Shown here: piece after piece, positions 32,760-46,189 of the stretch
How the letters are laid out: each line of letters begins with the position of its first letter
Position numbering within the stretch: position 1 is the first letter of the stretch
NCBI GenBank assembly: GCA_021234155.1
Contig: JAJEKV010000072.1
Span: forward strand, 4,813,620 to 4,877,619
Reading direction: 5' to 3'
Length of the DNA stretch: 64,000 nt
DNA from: Isoetes taiwanensis
Taxonomy: Eukaryota > Streptophyta > Lycopodiopsida > Isoetales > Isoetaceae
Position numbers and translations under genes: made by a program
Notes under the pieces: model-generated
Database searches by the model: none
What the model saw: the letters and a program-made list of their open reading frames with translations, nothing else
Told to the model about the DNA's origin: nothing

Positions 32760-33440
32760 CCGATATATGACTTATCACCAGCTAAATTGAAGGTTCTGCA
32801 TACATATATTGAGAAGAACCTAGTCGACATTATCAGTCGTCGATTGGAGCACAAATCATTTTTATGAAGAAGAAAGATAACTCTCTATATCTTGTTGTTG
32901 TCTATCATAGTCTCAACAAGATCATAGTGCCAAATTAGTATCCCCTGCTTTTGATCCCTGAGCTGCTCGAATACCTACAAAGTGCAAGCAATTTTACCAA
33001 GATTGATCTCTCTAGGTCTCATAATCTTATTCGGATTCATGAAGACAATGAATGGGCGATAACTTTTCGTACTCTGTATGATCATTTCGAGTATATTGTC
33101 ATATCATATTTTTTAGCTTTCCAGCATATAGTAAATGATGTCTTTAGAGAACATTTGAATCTTTTCATCATTATATATCTAGATGATATTCTTAAATTCT
33201 CGAGGAGCATGAGAGACATGTTCGACACGTTCTTTTGAAGCTTCGTAAACATGAGCTATATGCCAAGCTTAAGGTGCCAGTCTGATCAAGATGGAGTTTC
33301 TTGGCTATTGCATCACTCCTCAGGGAGTTTCTATGGACCCAGCTAAAATCAACACTATTCTGTATTGGCAAATACCTTCTTCAGTCTGAAATGTTCAGTG
33401 CGTTTTTGAATTTGCCAAACGTACCGACGATTATTCTAGA
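32760..33440 (+). pseudogene. Ty3/gypsy reverse transcriptase remnant
   Basis: Coding remnants in order: a GPIYDLSP-type block (about 32757-32785), YIEKNL, then the open frame 32951-33238 with FTKIDLSRSHNLIRI, EWAITFRTLYDHFEYIV, NDVFREHLNLF and the catalytic-box-like YLDDILKFSR (from about 33175). Further text near 33295-33400 (GYCITPQGVSMD type) continues the family pattern. Stops and frameshifts inactivate it. The giant element ends only about 30 bases upstream, so it may have inserted into this retrotransposon. Confidence 0.8.
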
Positions 33441-34806
33441 ATATTCAGAGATTACACTTCCTTTGACACATCTCACTGCAAGCTGAAACATCTTGCATTA
33501 TCTTGAAGAATATGTAGCGCAATAACAGAGGGTTCCAGGGGGATTTAATATAGATGCATAAATCACTATCCCTTTGCATTTTTTTTCTGGCGACAGGTAC
33601 CTTTTTAGGGTGCATCTACTCTGTTCAAAATTGTAAGTTAATATTTTCTTCTGGTCAATGCAATAAGAGTTGACTAGAGAACCTTCAAGTTTATCTTGAA
33701 AGGGACCATCTAAGAAAATGGTGTTCCCCTTGTTCCGAGTATCCATTTTTGAATTACATATTTCAAAATGCAACATAGATAGCTTTCACCAATCCCTCCC
33801 CTTATAAGAAGTAGCAAATATCTTAAAAGAAGCCAGTGAAGTTGATGTATCCACACACATACATCATATACTATTAGACCTTGGAGCGGACCACCTTGTA
33901 GTGAATTTGAATTTTTGACCAGAATGTACATGTTCTCCCATTTTGTGCTCTTCAAGCATGTAGCCTCAATTTTCAGTATACAGAACACTACTTGCGAGCA
34001 CCTCTGGAATATAAGATGACAACAATGACTCACTTTCTTGTAGTAGTGTGTAGAATTTGAGCTGATAATAACATTCAAAAAGGACATCATTACGAATGAA
34101 AATGAAGCAAGCTAGTTCCAGATTAGGGGAAGTGTCATACCTCAGATCCAACTTCCCCTAGAGAAATTTCAAGATCTTCACATAGATAAAACTTGATAGC
34201 ATAGGCACCAACAAGGTACACCTGCACGATAGCATTTTCTGCTCAACAAACCAGGTGCTCGAAAACGAGTTCTCCAAATTACTCAAAAGTAACTAACTCA
34301 CTGGACTGCTGCTATTACCAACATGCAAATGCGTCTCCAGGAAAAGAAAACTTCAAAAGGTTACAGATGCAAGTAAGCCTTTTCAGCCAAGCATTTGCAT
34401 CAAGGATCATATCTGCACACTAAAGGAAAGTCAAAACTCATTAGTGAAAGGTAAAATGAAGTAAAGTTTCATGTAAGTTGTTAATGATTACAATAAATAA
34501 AGCATATGGGCAGCAAAGATGTTAATAAGCATTCATATGTTCCAAATACACTCTTCAAGATCTTTCTTTGTAATCCATAGCTTAGGAAGCCAATCACGCA
34601 CGTGTGACCTGCTCAAACACCCCTTTTCACTAGTGGCTGATAGAAAATGATCTGGATGGTCTTTGAGGTGTTCCACCAAGTTTTCTACTGCAAAGTTAGC
34701 TTGTGTGGTAATATCATTATCAGGTTTGTTTTTTGACCCTTCCCCAGTTGCAGCGACTATACATCTTTCTTAGGGCCTGTTCTTCACAACATATGGTATT
34801 ATTTGG
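33441..34806. other. Intergenic, no gene recognised
   Basis: This AT-rich sequence has only short unsupported ORFs on the minus strand (33498-33776, 33710-34090). It probably includes the promoter side of the PPR gene that follows. Confidence 0.4.
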
Positions 34807-37616
34807 ATGGTGAAGATCAAGTTTAAAAAAGCTCTTCGTTTACATTTACGTGTTATGAGACATGTGCAATCGCTCTGTCAGCATGGTCGATTGAAGGAAG
34901 CATTGCAGATCTTGGATCACATGGAACAAGCTCAGCCAAAGATACTTAGAGAGTCGTGGTATGTTTTCTACGAGGGGTGTACCAGAAGCGAAAGCTTTAG
35001 GCGAAGGACCGGAAAGGGCATGCCGGACTTACGAAAAGGGCCGTTGGTACCAAATACATTTATGTTCAATACAGCTTATCAATATGTATGCTAAATGTGG
35101 GAGCATGGAGGATGCACGCTTAGTGTTTGATAGTATGCACGAGAAGAATGTGTTCACATGGACCATGATCATTGTTGCCCTGTGCTCAACATGGAAATGG
35201 GTGGGAAGCCCTTCGATTCTTCCACCGATCTTCGCTTCAAAATGTGGAGCCTAACTTTGTGACTTTCGTTGGTATTTCAATGCATGCACCGGCATTTCAG
35301 CTCTTGCTCATGGCAAAAAATTCATGCTACCATGGTAAAAGCCAATGCAATCTTAATAAGTTTGCAGTGAAAGTGCCATTATTGATATGTATGCAAAATG
35401 TGGATGCATTGTGGATGCTCGAAGGGCATTTGATACATTAGCTTCACTAGGTATGGTTTCGTGGAACATAATGATTGTAGGATATATAGAGAATAACGGC
35501 GAGAATGAAGCAATTCAATTCTATGGAAAAATGCGACAAGAAGGTGAAGAACCAGATAAGGTGTCATTTTCACTGCTCGAATGGATGTGCCTCTTTAACA
35601 ATATTAGGGATGGGGAAACATGTCCATGCTAGCATTCTGAAATGTAAGTGTAAAATAGACATCTATGTAGGTAATTCTCTCATAGACATGTATTTGAAAT
35701 GTGCATCCCTTAAAGATGCACAGCAAGTGTTCGAGACCATGGTTGTGAGGGATGTTGTGTCATGGAATACAATGCTTGTGGGGTTAGAAAACATGGAACC
35801 GATGTTCTTCGTTATTTGGGAAAATGCAGCTTGAGGGTGTGGATCCGCACAAGATTACGATTTGAATATCTTAAGCTCAAGGTCATTGGAAGTGGGGAAG
35901 TACATGCATGCTAGTACTTTGAAAACTGAATGTGAGTTGGATATAACCTGTTGGAAAAAGATTCTTGGAATGTATGCCAAACATAAGGGTCCGGATTGTG
36001 CCTCTGTATTATTTGACAGCTGCCCATTCGAAAGGTTTTGACGTGGACAACAATGGTTGCAGGATATGCTCAAAGATGGGGATGGCAAAGGAGCTCAAAC
36101 TCTTCAACAAAATGCAAGATGAAGCAGTTCAAGCAAATGAGGTAACTTATGTTAATCTTTTGAATGCATGTGCTAGTATTCGTTCTCGAGCAGGAAAATA
36201 TATTCATGCCTTTATTTTGAGATATGGGTCCGAATCCAACATTTCTCTTGGAACTAATCTCATAGATTTCTACGCCAAGTGTGGCAGTTTAATTTGTGCC
36301 TATCAACTTTTTGATAGGTTGTCACCGAGGGACACGGCATCATGGAGCGACTCATTGGAGGATATGCTATATGTGGACATTTGAAGGAAATCTTTCAACC
36401 TGTTTGGGCAAATGAAGAAAGAGAATACAAGGGCGCATAATATAACTTTCATTAGTCCGTTAGGTGCCCTCAGAGTCTTTAAAGATCCCTTGCATTGGGC
36501 AAATGGGTGCATGCTTACATAATCCATTTCGGGGATGAAGTGAATGTTATTGCAGAAACACTCTTATTGACATGTACGCCAAATGTAGTTTTCTAGGGGT
36601 TGCTCACCAAGTATTTAGCACTTTGCCCTTAAGTAAAATGCCGCTTCTTGGAATGCACTTATTGTAGGATATAAGCGCCATCGGTGTGGCGAGAAGCTTT
36701 CCGCCTTTACAAAAGTATGGATGATAATGTACAAGACCTGATAAAGTTACCTTTGTAAATATTCTGAATGAGAACATGAACTTATATCAGGTAAAACATA
36801 TTCATGCTTTGGTATTTTAAAAAGTGGATATGCAAAGGATTGTTCATCGGGAACACTCTTGTTAACATTTATGCAAAATTGCTAGCTTTTGTGCGATGCC
36901 CGTCAAGTCTTTTGACCCACCCGCGGCGAGATGTTATTTCTTGGAGCCAAGTGATTCTTTGACTTGTAGAGTTTGGCAACAATACAAAAGCTCTCGCAGC
37001 TTTCGAGAAAATGCAATTAGAGTTTGTGCAACCCGACAAGATTACATATGTTTCCATTTTGAGAGTATGCGCTTCTATGACAACGTCGAGAAATGGGAAA
37101 AAACGTTGCTCATGCGTAAGTCCTCGTAATGGGATATGACACCGACATGTTTGTGGCCGGTGTAAACCTGTTGATATGTATGCCAAGTGTGGAATGCCGG
37201 ATAATGCGTGTAATGTGTTTAATATATTGGTCGCACATGATGCGGTGTTGTGGAATGCAGTTATCATGACATATGCCCAACATGGTCGGGCCAAAGAGGC
37301 AATATCACTGTCTTATGGAATGCAAATGGAAGGAATAAGACTAGATGAAGTTGCTTTCACTTCTCTTCTGTTTGCATGCAGCCACGCATGTTTGGTGGAT
37401 GAAGGTTCATACTTGTTGCTATTAATTACTGAATATGGCTTGACACCTATTGTACAACATTATACCTGTTTCATTGATGTTATTCATAGAGCAGGAAACA
37501 TTGGTGTGGCTGAAGACATCATGAAAACTATGCCTTTTGATGTTACATGGATGCCCTTCTCTAGCGATTTGCAAATCATTGCTTACATCTCAAATTCTCG
37601 CATCTCATCAAGGTAA
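34807..37616 (+). pseudogene. PLS-type PPR gene, frameshifted
   Basis: Typical PPR text is spread over all three frames: LINMYAKCGSMEDARLVFDS (about 35078-35140), MYAKCGCIVDARRAFDTL (35387-35440), SLIDMYLKCASLKDAQQVFE (35670-35740), NLIDFYAKCGSLICAYQLFD, and the C-terminal E-like part ACSHACLVDEGSYLLLL...HYTCFIDVIHRAGNIGVAED (37370-37530), stopping at 37616. PPR proteins bind organellar RNA one base per repeat. At least eight small frameshifts interrupt the frame, with no introns evident. No DYW domain is present. Upstream helix-like text MRHVQSLCQHGRLKEALQIL marks the first repeat. Either a pseudogene or a gene damaged by assembly indels. Confidence 0.7.
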
Positions 37617-38299
37617 GCCGTTGCTCTCACCATCATCATCATCAAGTTGAATATGCTGATCCTTATGCTGAAAGCTCTGCGCCGTCATCAATTTTGAATA
37701 TGCTGATCACTGGCTGGAAACTCTTGCATCATATCCCTAAAGTACGTATCATTAAGGCACGAAATTGTGTCTAATTAATCTATAGTTACTCAGATGAATG
37801 GGTATTCAATGTCTTTGCTAATGTATGCTGCCACCAGGTGTTAACCGGCTCGATTGTATTGGGGCACAATAGATTTATATAGAGGGCCCTAGATTTATAA
37901 AGGTCCCTGGCTGAAGAGTGCATGAATGTTGTGCAAATATCCTCATCTTCATAAGACCTTCAGCTACTGATTAGCATTGGAGAACTTTTTGTGCAGAAGA
38001 GTGCTGCGAGCTGTAATTTTGAGATCCCATCTTCATAAGGTGCAAAGGTTTACAAAAGGTTTCACTGGCCGACCATGCTAGCAAAAACGTGCTTTCAGAC
38101 TGGTTTACAAGATGTCATAGCAAAGCTCCTCCTTCAATGCCTTGGTTGAACCAGCCATGCTTTGAAAGATGGAAAGATGGAATTGTGCACTGAGATCAGC
38201 CTTATTTTTGGCAAGATATAAATTTGGAGTGAGGAATGTACTACACATATATATATGCCAAAAGTTATATCTTCTTGGCACTGACTCCTCGCCAAAGTC

Positions 38300-39110
38300 G
38301 GCTTGGACAAATGCAGGCACATATACATTATTCACATGCATGCATGCATGCTTACTTACACCTACTTCCAAAGTATCTTCGAAGAGCCTACTCATATCTA
38401 TTACTACCATGCATGCCTATACATGCACACATATTTACCAATTTTTTGGGCTTTACCCATGGTAATCAATAACTACATGTTCATATCTATGTTACACAAC
38501 ATTCATTGCGGGCTCTTCGGCACTAATTCCTCGACTTTGGCTTGGATAAATGCATGTCCATGAAAGCACACATATATTATTCACATGCATACATGCATAC
38601 ATGCTCACTTACACCTACTTCCAATTCTACTTCCAATTCTAAAGTATCGCCTATAAGGAGCCTACTCATACCTACTACCATGCACCAATTTCTTGGGCTT
38701 TACTCATGTTAATCAACAATAATATGTTCATACCCATGTTATTAAACTTTCATTGGCCAATCTACGAGGGTGCCATCTACTACTATTTCTTAAGCGAGGA
38801 GATTACTCACACTTACTACCAACTCTAATATATCACCCATGAAGAGCCTACTTATATTTACGACTATATGTATGCTAGGCAACACTTATATGTTCAAGGG
38901 ACCCATCCTTGAGGAACTTACTCGCATCTGTTACCAATTCTAAAGCATCACCCATAAGGAGTTTACTCATATATACTACCAACACCTACTGCCCATTCCA
39001 AAGCATCACACACCAGAAGCTTACTTGCATCTACCATCAACTTCAAAGTATCATCCATGAGGAGCACTTCTATTGTAATATTTTAAAAAACTTTCTATTC
39101 ATGGACTTAG
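38300..39110 (+). repeat. Degenerate tandem repeats downstream of the PPR gene (copy A)
   Basis: Diverged repeats of 'aagtatc.cc.ataaggagcctactcatacctactaccat' and 'ttcttgggctttactcatgttaatcaacaa' run through this stretch. The same array is at about 42030-42840 in copy B. ORFs here are chance products of the repeats. Confidence 0.6.
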
Positions 39111-39119
39111 GTTCTTACT

Positions 39120-39450
39120 GATGAGCATTTGGAACATTCTAGAATATTCTAAAATTTTCTATTTTGACTATCTAGAAATTAAAAAAAAAAAAATTCCTAC
39201 TTTTGGACTGAGATGCTTACACATGAGCATCTGAAACAGTCTAGAACATTGCAAAACATTCTATTTTGACTGTTTGCAAAATTTCAAAAAACATTCTTTT
39301 TTACACTCAGGTGCTCACACTGAGCATCTGGAACATTCTATTTTAACTATTTGCAAAGTTTGAAAAAACTTTTTATCTTAAACTGGGGTGCCTACTGCGA
39401 GAACCTGGAACATTCTAACATTCTATTTTGACCGATTGCAAAGTTTCAAA
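39120..39450 (+). repeat. ~80-bp minisatellite (copy A)
   Basis: Four imperfect units of 'gagcatctggaacattctagaatattctattttgactatttgcaaa' lie here, with the same array at 42850-43240 and a diverged continuation at 43560-43870. Confidence 0.7.
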
Positions 39451-39541
39451 AAACTTACTACATTTTCTCCCCTTTACCCCCCTCCTTTTTTTGGAAGAAA
39501 AGGGAATTTTTATATTTTTTATAAAAAGTATTTGGGAAAAT

Positions 39542-41342
39542 GCAGCTTGAGGGTGTGGATCCAGACAAGATTACGTATTTGAATATCTTAAGCTCTGCGT
39601 CGTCATTGGAAGTGGGGAAGTACATGCATGCTAGTACTTTGAAAACCGAATGTGAGTTGGATATAACTGTTGGAAACAGTATTCTTGGAATGTATGCCAA
39701 ACATAAGGGTCCGGATTGTGCCTCTCATTATTTGACAGGCTGCCCATTGAAAGGTTTTGACGTGGACAACAATGGTTGCGAGGGATATGCTCGGCATGGG
39801 GATGGCAAAGGAGCTCAAACTCTTCAAAGAAAAATGCAAGATGAAGCAGTTCAAGCAAATGAGGTAACTTATGTTAATCTTTTGAATGCATGTGCTAGTA
39901 TTACGTTCCCGGAGCAGGGAAAATATATTCATGCCTTTATTTTTGAGATATGGGTCCGAATCCAACATTTCTCTTGGAACTAATCTCATAGATTTCTCGT
40001 CAAGTGTGGCGGTTTAATTTGTGCCTATCAACTTTTTGATAGGTTGCCGCCGAGGGACACGGCATCATGGAACGCACTCATTGGAGGATATGCTATATGT
40101 GGACATTTGAAGGAAATCTTTTCATTTGTTTGGGCAAATGAAGAAAGAGAATACAAGGGCGCACAATATAACTTTCATTAGTCCGTTAGGTGCCCTCAGT
40201 AGTGCTAAAGATCCCTTGCATTGGGCAAATGGGTGCATGCTTACATAATCCATTTAAGGGATGAAGTGAATGTTATTGCAGAAACACTCTTATTGACATA
40301 TGCGTCAAATGTAGTTTTCTAGGGGTTGCTCACCAAGTATTTAGCACTTTGTCCTTGCAGAAATCTTTGCTTCTTGGAATGCACTTATTGTAGGATATAA
40401 GCCAACCGGTGTGGCGTAGAAGCTTTCCGCCTTTACAAAAGTATGGATGATACGGGTACAAGACCGATAAAGTTACCTTTGTAAATATTCGAATGAGAAC
40501 ATGAACTTATATCGGGTAAAAACATATTCATGCCGGTATTTTAAAAAGTGGATATGCAAAGGATTGTTTGGTCGGGAACACTCTTGTTAACATTTATGCA
40601 AAATTGCTAGCTTTTGTGCGATGCACAATCCAAGTCTTTGATGACTACCCCGTATGAGATGTTATTTCTTGGAGCCAAGTGATTGCTGCACTTGTAGAGT
40701 TTGGCAACAATACAAAAGCTCTGCGGGCTTCGAAAAAATGCAATTAGAGTTTGTGCAACCCGACAAATTATTACATATGTTTCCATTTTGAGAGTAAGGC
40801 GCTTCTATGACAACGTCGAATTGGGAAAAACGCTGTTCATGCGAGAAGTCCCTCGAGCGAGGGATATGACACCGACATGTTTGTGGCCGCAACTGTTGAT
40901 ATGTATGCCAAGTGTGGAATCTTTGGATACCGCGTGTAATGTGTTTAATATATTGGTCGCACATGATGCGGTGTTGTGGAATGCGTTATCATGACATATG
41001 CCCAACATGGTCGGGCCAAAGAGGCAATATCAACTGTCTTATGGAATGCAAATGGAAGGAATAAGACTAGATGAAGTTGCTTTCACTTCTCTTTCGTTTG
41101 CATGCAGCCACGCATGTTTGGTGGATGAAGGTTCATACTTGTTGCTATTAATTACTGAATATGGCTTGACACCTATTGTACAACATTATACCTGTTTCAT
41201 TGATGTTATTCATAGAGCAGGAAACATTGGTGTGGCTGAAGACATCATGAAAACTATGCCTTTTGATGTTACATGGATGCCCTTCTCTAGCGATTTGCAA
41301 ATCATTGCTTACATCTCAAATTCTCGCATCTCATCAAGGTAA
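39542..41342 (+). pseudogene. Partial PPR gene, duplicate copy
   Basis: Copy B of the 3' part of the PPR gene, beginning within a repeat (MQLEGVDPDKITYLNILSSA) and lacking all upstream repeats. It contains EVGKYMHASTLKTECELDIT, EVTYVNLLNACASI and the same C-terminal CSHACLVDEGSYLLLL...FIDVIHRAGNIGVAED block, ending at 41342. Several frameshifts differ from those of copy A, so the two copies were damaged independently or carry independent sequence errors. It has no promoter of its own. Confidence 0.75.
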
Positions 41343-43306
41343 GCCGTTGCTCTCACCATCATCATCATCAAGTTGAATATCTTTGATCCTTATCGAAAAG
41401 CTCTGCTACCGTCATCAATTTTGAATATGCTGATCACTGGCTGGAAACTCTTGCATCATATCCCTAAAGTACGTATCATTAAGGCACGAAATTGTGTCTA
41501 ATTAATCTATAGTTACTCAGATGAATGGGTATTCAATGTCTTTGCTAATGTATGCTGCCACCAGGTGTTAACAGGCTCGATTGTATTGGGGCACAATAGA
41601 TTTATATAGAGGGCCCTAGATTTATAAAGGGCCCTGGCTGAAGAGTGCATGAATGTTGTGCAAATATCCTCATCTTCATAAGACCTTCAGCTACTGATTA
41701 GCATTGGAGAACTTTTTGTGCAGAAGAGTGCTGCGAGCTGTAATTTTGAGATCCCATCTTCATAAGGTGCAAAGGTTTACAAAAGGTTTCACTGGCCGAC
41801 CATGCTAGCAAAAACGTGCTTTCAGACTGGTTTACAAGATGTCATAGCAAAGCTCCTCCTTCAATGCCTTGGTTGAACCAGCCATGCTTTAATTTGAAAG
41901 ATGGAAAGATGGAATTGTGCACTGAGATCAGCCTTATTTTTGGCAAGATATAAATTTGGAGTGAGGAATGTACTACACATATATATATGCCAAAAGTTAT
42001 ATCTTCTTGGCACTGACTCCTCGCCAAAGTCGGCTTGGACAAATGCAGGCACATATACATTATTCACATGCATGCATGCATGCTTACTTACACCTACTTC
42101 CAAAGTATCTTCGAAGAGCCTACTCATATCTATTACTACCATGCATGCCTATACATGCACACATATTTACCAATTTTTTGGGCTTTACCCATGGTAATCA
42201 ATAACTACATGTTCATATCTATGTTACACAACATTCATTGCGGGCTCTTCGGCACTAATTCCTCGACTTTGGCTTGGATAAATGCATGTCCATGAAAGCA
42301 CACATATATTATTCACATGCATACATGCATACATGCTCACTTACACCTACTTCCAATTCTACTTCCAATTCTAAAGTATCGCCTATAAGGAGCCTACTCA
42401 TACCTACTACCATGCACCAATTTCTTGGGCTTTACTCATGTTAATCAACAATAATATGTTCATACCCATGTTATTAAACTTTCATTGGCCAATCTACGAG
42501 GGTGCCATCTACTACTATTTCTTAAGCGAGGAGATTACTCACACTTACTACCAACTCTAATATATCACCCATGAAGAGCCTACTTATATTTACGACTATA
42601 TGTATGCTAGGCAACACTTATATGTTCAAGGGACCCATCCTTGAGGAACTTACTCGTATCTGTTACCAATTCTAAAGCATCACCCATAAGGAGTTTACTC
42701 ATATATACTACCAACACCTACTGCCCATTCCAAAGCATTACACACCAGAAGCTTACTTGCATCTACCATCAACTTCAAAGTATCATCCATGAGGAGCACT
42801 TCTATTGTAATATTTTAAAAAACTTTCTATTCATGGACTTAGGTTCTTACTGATGAGCATCTGGAACATTCTAGAATATTCTAAAATTTTCTATTTTGAC
42901 TATCTAGAAATTAAAAAAAAAAAAAATTCCTACTTTTGGACTGAGATGCTTACACATGAGCATCTGAAACAGTCTAGAACATTGCAAAACATTCTATTTT
43001 GACTGTTTGCAAAATTTCAAAAAACATTCCTTTTTACACTCAGGTGCTCACACTGAGCATCTGGAACATTCTATTTTAACTATTTGCAAAGTTTGAAAAA
43101 ACTTTTTATCTTAAACTGGGGTGCTTACTGCGAGAACCTGGAACATTCTAACATTCTATTTTGTTTTTTTTTTTTTTGGAGGTAAGTATAACATTCTATT
43201 TTGACCGATTGCAAAGTTTCAAAAAACTTACTACATTTTCTCCCCTCCCCCCCTTTTTTTTTTTTTTGGAAGAAAAGGGAATTTTTATATTTTTTATAAA
43301 AAGTAT

Positions 43307-44989
43307 AGAGTGCAATGTTTTAAACTTCACAGAGGGCTATCGCAAGAGTATCCATCTTCATCCTCCATGAACTAAAACTTACTCAATTGAGTAGCAACAA
43401 AACAAAAAAAAGTATAAGATAGATACCAATACTTAAACCTGATTCTCAAAATGTTGTGACTGAGGTGCATAGTGGAGTGTTGCATTGTTGAGGTCACAAA
43501 AGCCTAAAGCTAGCTAGACTTAACAAGCCTAGCCTTCAAACTTTCTATTTTTAGACTAAGGTGCGCATCTGGAACATTCTAGCACGTTCTATTTTGGCTG
43601 CAAAATTTCAAAAACTTCTTATTTTCAGACTTTGTTTATCCATGTGCATCTAGGACATTCTGAACATTTTATTTTGACTCTTTACAAAATTTTAAAAAAC
43701 TTGTAATTTTTAGACTACAGTGCTTACCTAATGAGCACCATCTAGAATATTCTAAAACTATCTAGCTAAAACTATCTTGAAAGTTTCTAGGATATTCTAG
43801 AACATTCTATAACATTCTAGAACTTTCACAGACATTCTGGATCTAGAACTTTCTAGATTTCTAGAACTCGAAGGCAGCACTTGGCGGCCTCCTAGCTGTC
43901 GATTGGACTTGGAAGACTCACTTATTCACATACTCACTTTTTTTTTTTCCATGATAAGTATTGGCACCTTCCAGATAATGGAAAAGAAGCAGATATGGTA
44001 AGTATCTAGCTAATGTGATTGTATGATAAGTTCAGCAAAAACATGACTAACTATAGTATACACATGAGATATCTTGGCTTCAAGCTGGTTAATTATTGAC
44101 TTGCCAAGTTTATTTGTGCTAAAATCGTGTTTCATATTTGTTGTAATGCCTCATGCTCAAGGAGGCATCTGGAGGCGATATTTATTCAAACTGATGTTGT
44201 TTCATATGGTGGCTTTGGCAAATCACGCTTATGATTATTGCAACCTATGGAGGATGAAATATCTTTGGATATTATATGGACCAGGATCTTGAGTTGTATA
44301 ATTCCCACCCTAGGAGATATTTCTCAAGGCAAAATTGGGCTTCCAATATTTATACGAAATGGCGAAAATGTCTAGGTAAGCTCTACATTTCCATTGGCTA
44401 AATATCTAGGTTTAAGGGTTTCTGAAAACCCTAATGTTTGTGCTGCCGCTACGCAGTACTACTAGCGGCCTGTTCTTGTTTTTTGCATGTGGCCCACAAG
44501 ACTTGCTGCCTGCAAGCACGAATGCATCAAACTTGATTTGTTTCTGCAAGAAAAGGGTCTCTTACCCAATTTCGAACTATTTGCCAGCTTTAGTTTGTGT
44601 CTGCAAGCACAAATGCATCAAAATGATTTCTTGTGCTAGATATGGACCTCTTCTCCAATTTCGAATTTTGTTTCATGGAGTACTTATGGTAATATGTCCA
44701 TTTTGTTTGTTACTTGGCATAAAAGGGTTCTTTCTTTGATTAGAAAAACCTACTATATGGCCCATTCAAACTGTGAAGAAGCGGATTTGTGAAACAAAGG
44801 GCTACAATCTAGATCTACAACCCAGGTCTGTATATATATTTAAACAGGTCTCTAAATGTTTCGTTTGTGAGATATAATAATAGGCCAATAAGATATGTTA
44901 TCTGATACCTACAGGTCAATATGACATGCTAGTTGTACTTTTCTCGCTAAATATCCTCAGAAAAATCTATTGTGATGTTTAACAGTGAT
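43307..44989. other. Intergenic, no gene recognised
   Basis: It includes a minisatellite continuation (43560-43870) and a diverged ~90-bp direct repeat around 'ctgcaagcac.aatgcatcaaa' (44505-44570 and 44600-44665). ORFs at 44074-44292 and 44434-44739 have no recognisable motif. Confidence 0.4.
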
Positions 44990-45120
44990 ATCTAATTCAT
45001 AAACGAGGTGCACCCTGAACTACCACAATCATGGATTCGTATCCTACGATCCATATCTAATTCATAAACGAGGTGCATCCTGAACTACCACAATCATCGG
45101 ATTCGTATCCTACGATCCAG
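44990..45120 (+). repeat. Tandem 62-bp duplication
   Basis: Two nearly identical copies of 'atctaattcataaacgaggtgca.cctgaactaccacaatcat' through 'cctacgatcc' lie at about 44990-45051 and 45052-45118. Confidence 0.8.
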
Positions 45121-45345
45121 ATCGTAAGTTGGGGCCTCTGGGCACCTCTCATTTTGCTTATAGTCATTTATGATTGGAGGTGCCTATGATTTTAAAATAT
45201 GAAATACGATTTCGCCTAAGGTTTTGAGGGAATATCGAACCTCTATTTTAGAATATGAAATACGGGGACTCGAACCTCTACCAAAATAACTCAATGTCCT
45301 AATAAAGCTACTTTAACCAATGTACCAGTGAGCTAATATGATTAT
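45120..45345 (-). mobile_element. tRNA-derived SINE-like sequence
   Basis: On the minus strand TTAGCTCACTGG (about 45325-45336) resembles a pol III A box and GGTTCGAGTCC (about 45268-45278) is a near-perfect B box, about 50 bases apart, as in tRNA. The 3' CCA stem does not pair as a functional tRNA, and a body continues to about 45120. A SINE head or tRNA pseudogene are both possible. Confidence 0.5.
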
Positions 45346-46180
45346 TTTTTATCTTGAATCTATATTTTTTTTTATAACGACACATTAAATTGTTTTAGGG
45401 ATATATGGTCTATGGTTTCAGGAATTGTTATTTTAACATCCATATCAAATCCTCCTGGAACCCCACGTTATTTTGCTATATATTGAACTGCTATGTTATC
45501 TGAACCATACATTCTTAGTAGGCTCTCATTTATCAAGAGCAAAGGGTACATTGGGTGAAGGGCGAAGAGCCAAGAATCACCTGATGTACCTTTTGGCCCT
45601 TGTGTCATTACCGAATCTATCGCTAACGTATGCATGGTTGGCTGCAGATACGTGGTGATTCTTCTCCCAATGCATTTGCTTTGTTGTTATGGTGATTGAT
45701 TGCTCGGAACGGATGTATGGTCTTGGATACAAATGCTTAAAGATATGCTGGGTATAAAATTGAAATGAACTTGGGTTTGAGAAAAATATGAATTTTGAAT
45801 TTGCTATAGGCAAAACTTAATACTAGGGTAAGTGCATTTGCTGTTACGCATAATAAGATATAGTATACATGTTTTGTTTGAGCAAAGAACTGGCTCAGAA
45901 CAAAAAGACAAGTTGGATCATGTATATGTGATCATGCATGTATCAGATACTATTATTGCTGTTATAAGATCATGTTTTCGAATATATGGAATTTTTGGTA
46001 CTCCCGGATTCACGTGGTTGTATGATTCCTATGGTGGTAAATACTTTGATCTGTTTAAATAGTCTATTCATGCAATTCCATATGGAAATGTCATTGGAGA
46101 TCATTTATTATTGTCACAATTATATGATGGCATAAAACCTTAAATATAGGTGGTTGGCTTTAAAAAAAATAAAGTAGGAA
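45346..46180. other. Intergenic, no gene recognised
   Basis: This AT-rich stretch has only short ORFs. I see no RNA gene or repeat structure beyond scattered A/T runs. Confidence 0.4.
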
Positions 46181-46189
46181 TGGATATTG

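Larger units (their letters stand above)
35813..43306 (+). repeat. 3.7-kb tandem duplication covering the PPR 3' part and its flank
   Basis: Copy A is 35813-39528 and copy B 39529-43306. The start text TATTTGGGAAAATGCAG appears at both copy starts and the end text 'ttttttataaaaagtat' at both copy ends, with only TAT in common at the breakpoint. Non-coding parts (37.6-39.4 against 41.3-43.2) are nearly identical. Copy B carries an extra ~45 bases near 43160-43205. The PPR part shows more differences, mostly at CG-containing positions. Confidence 0.9.

Noticed and set aside
34020-34050. CACTA right end (TTTCTTGTAGTAGTG)
   Set aside because: Not an exact TCTTGTAGTG terminus, lacks subterminal repeats and lies outside the nested element that holds the left end.
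38169-38563. Three overlapping + strand ORFs, duplicated at 41901-42295
   Set aside because: They lie in non-coding tandem repeats; preservation reflects the recent duplication of the whole segment.
45260-45340. Functional tRNA gene
   Set aside because: A and B boxes are present but the acceptor and anticodon stems do not form a convincing tRNA.
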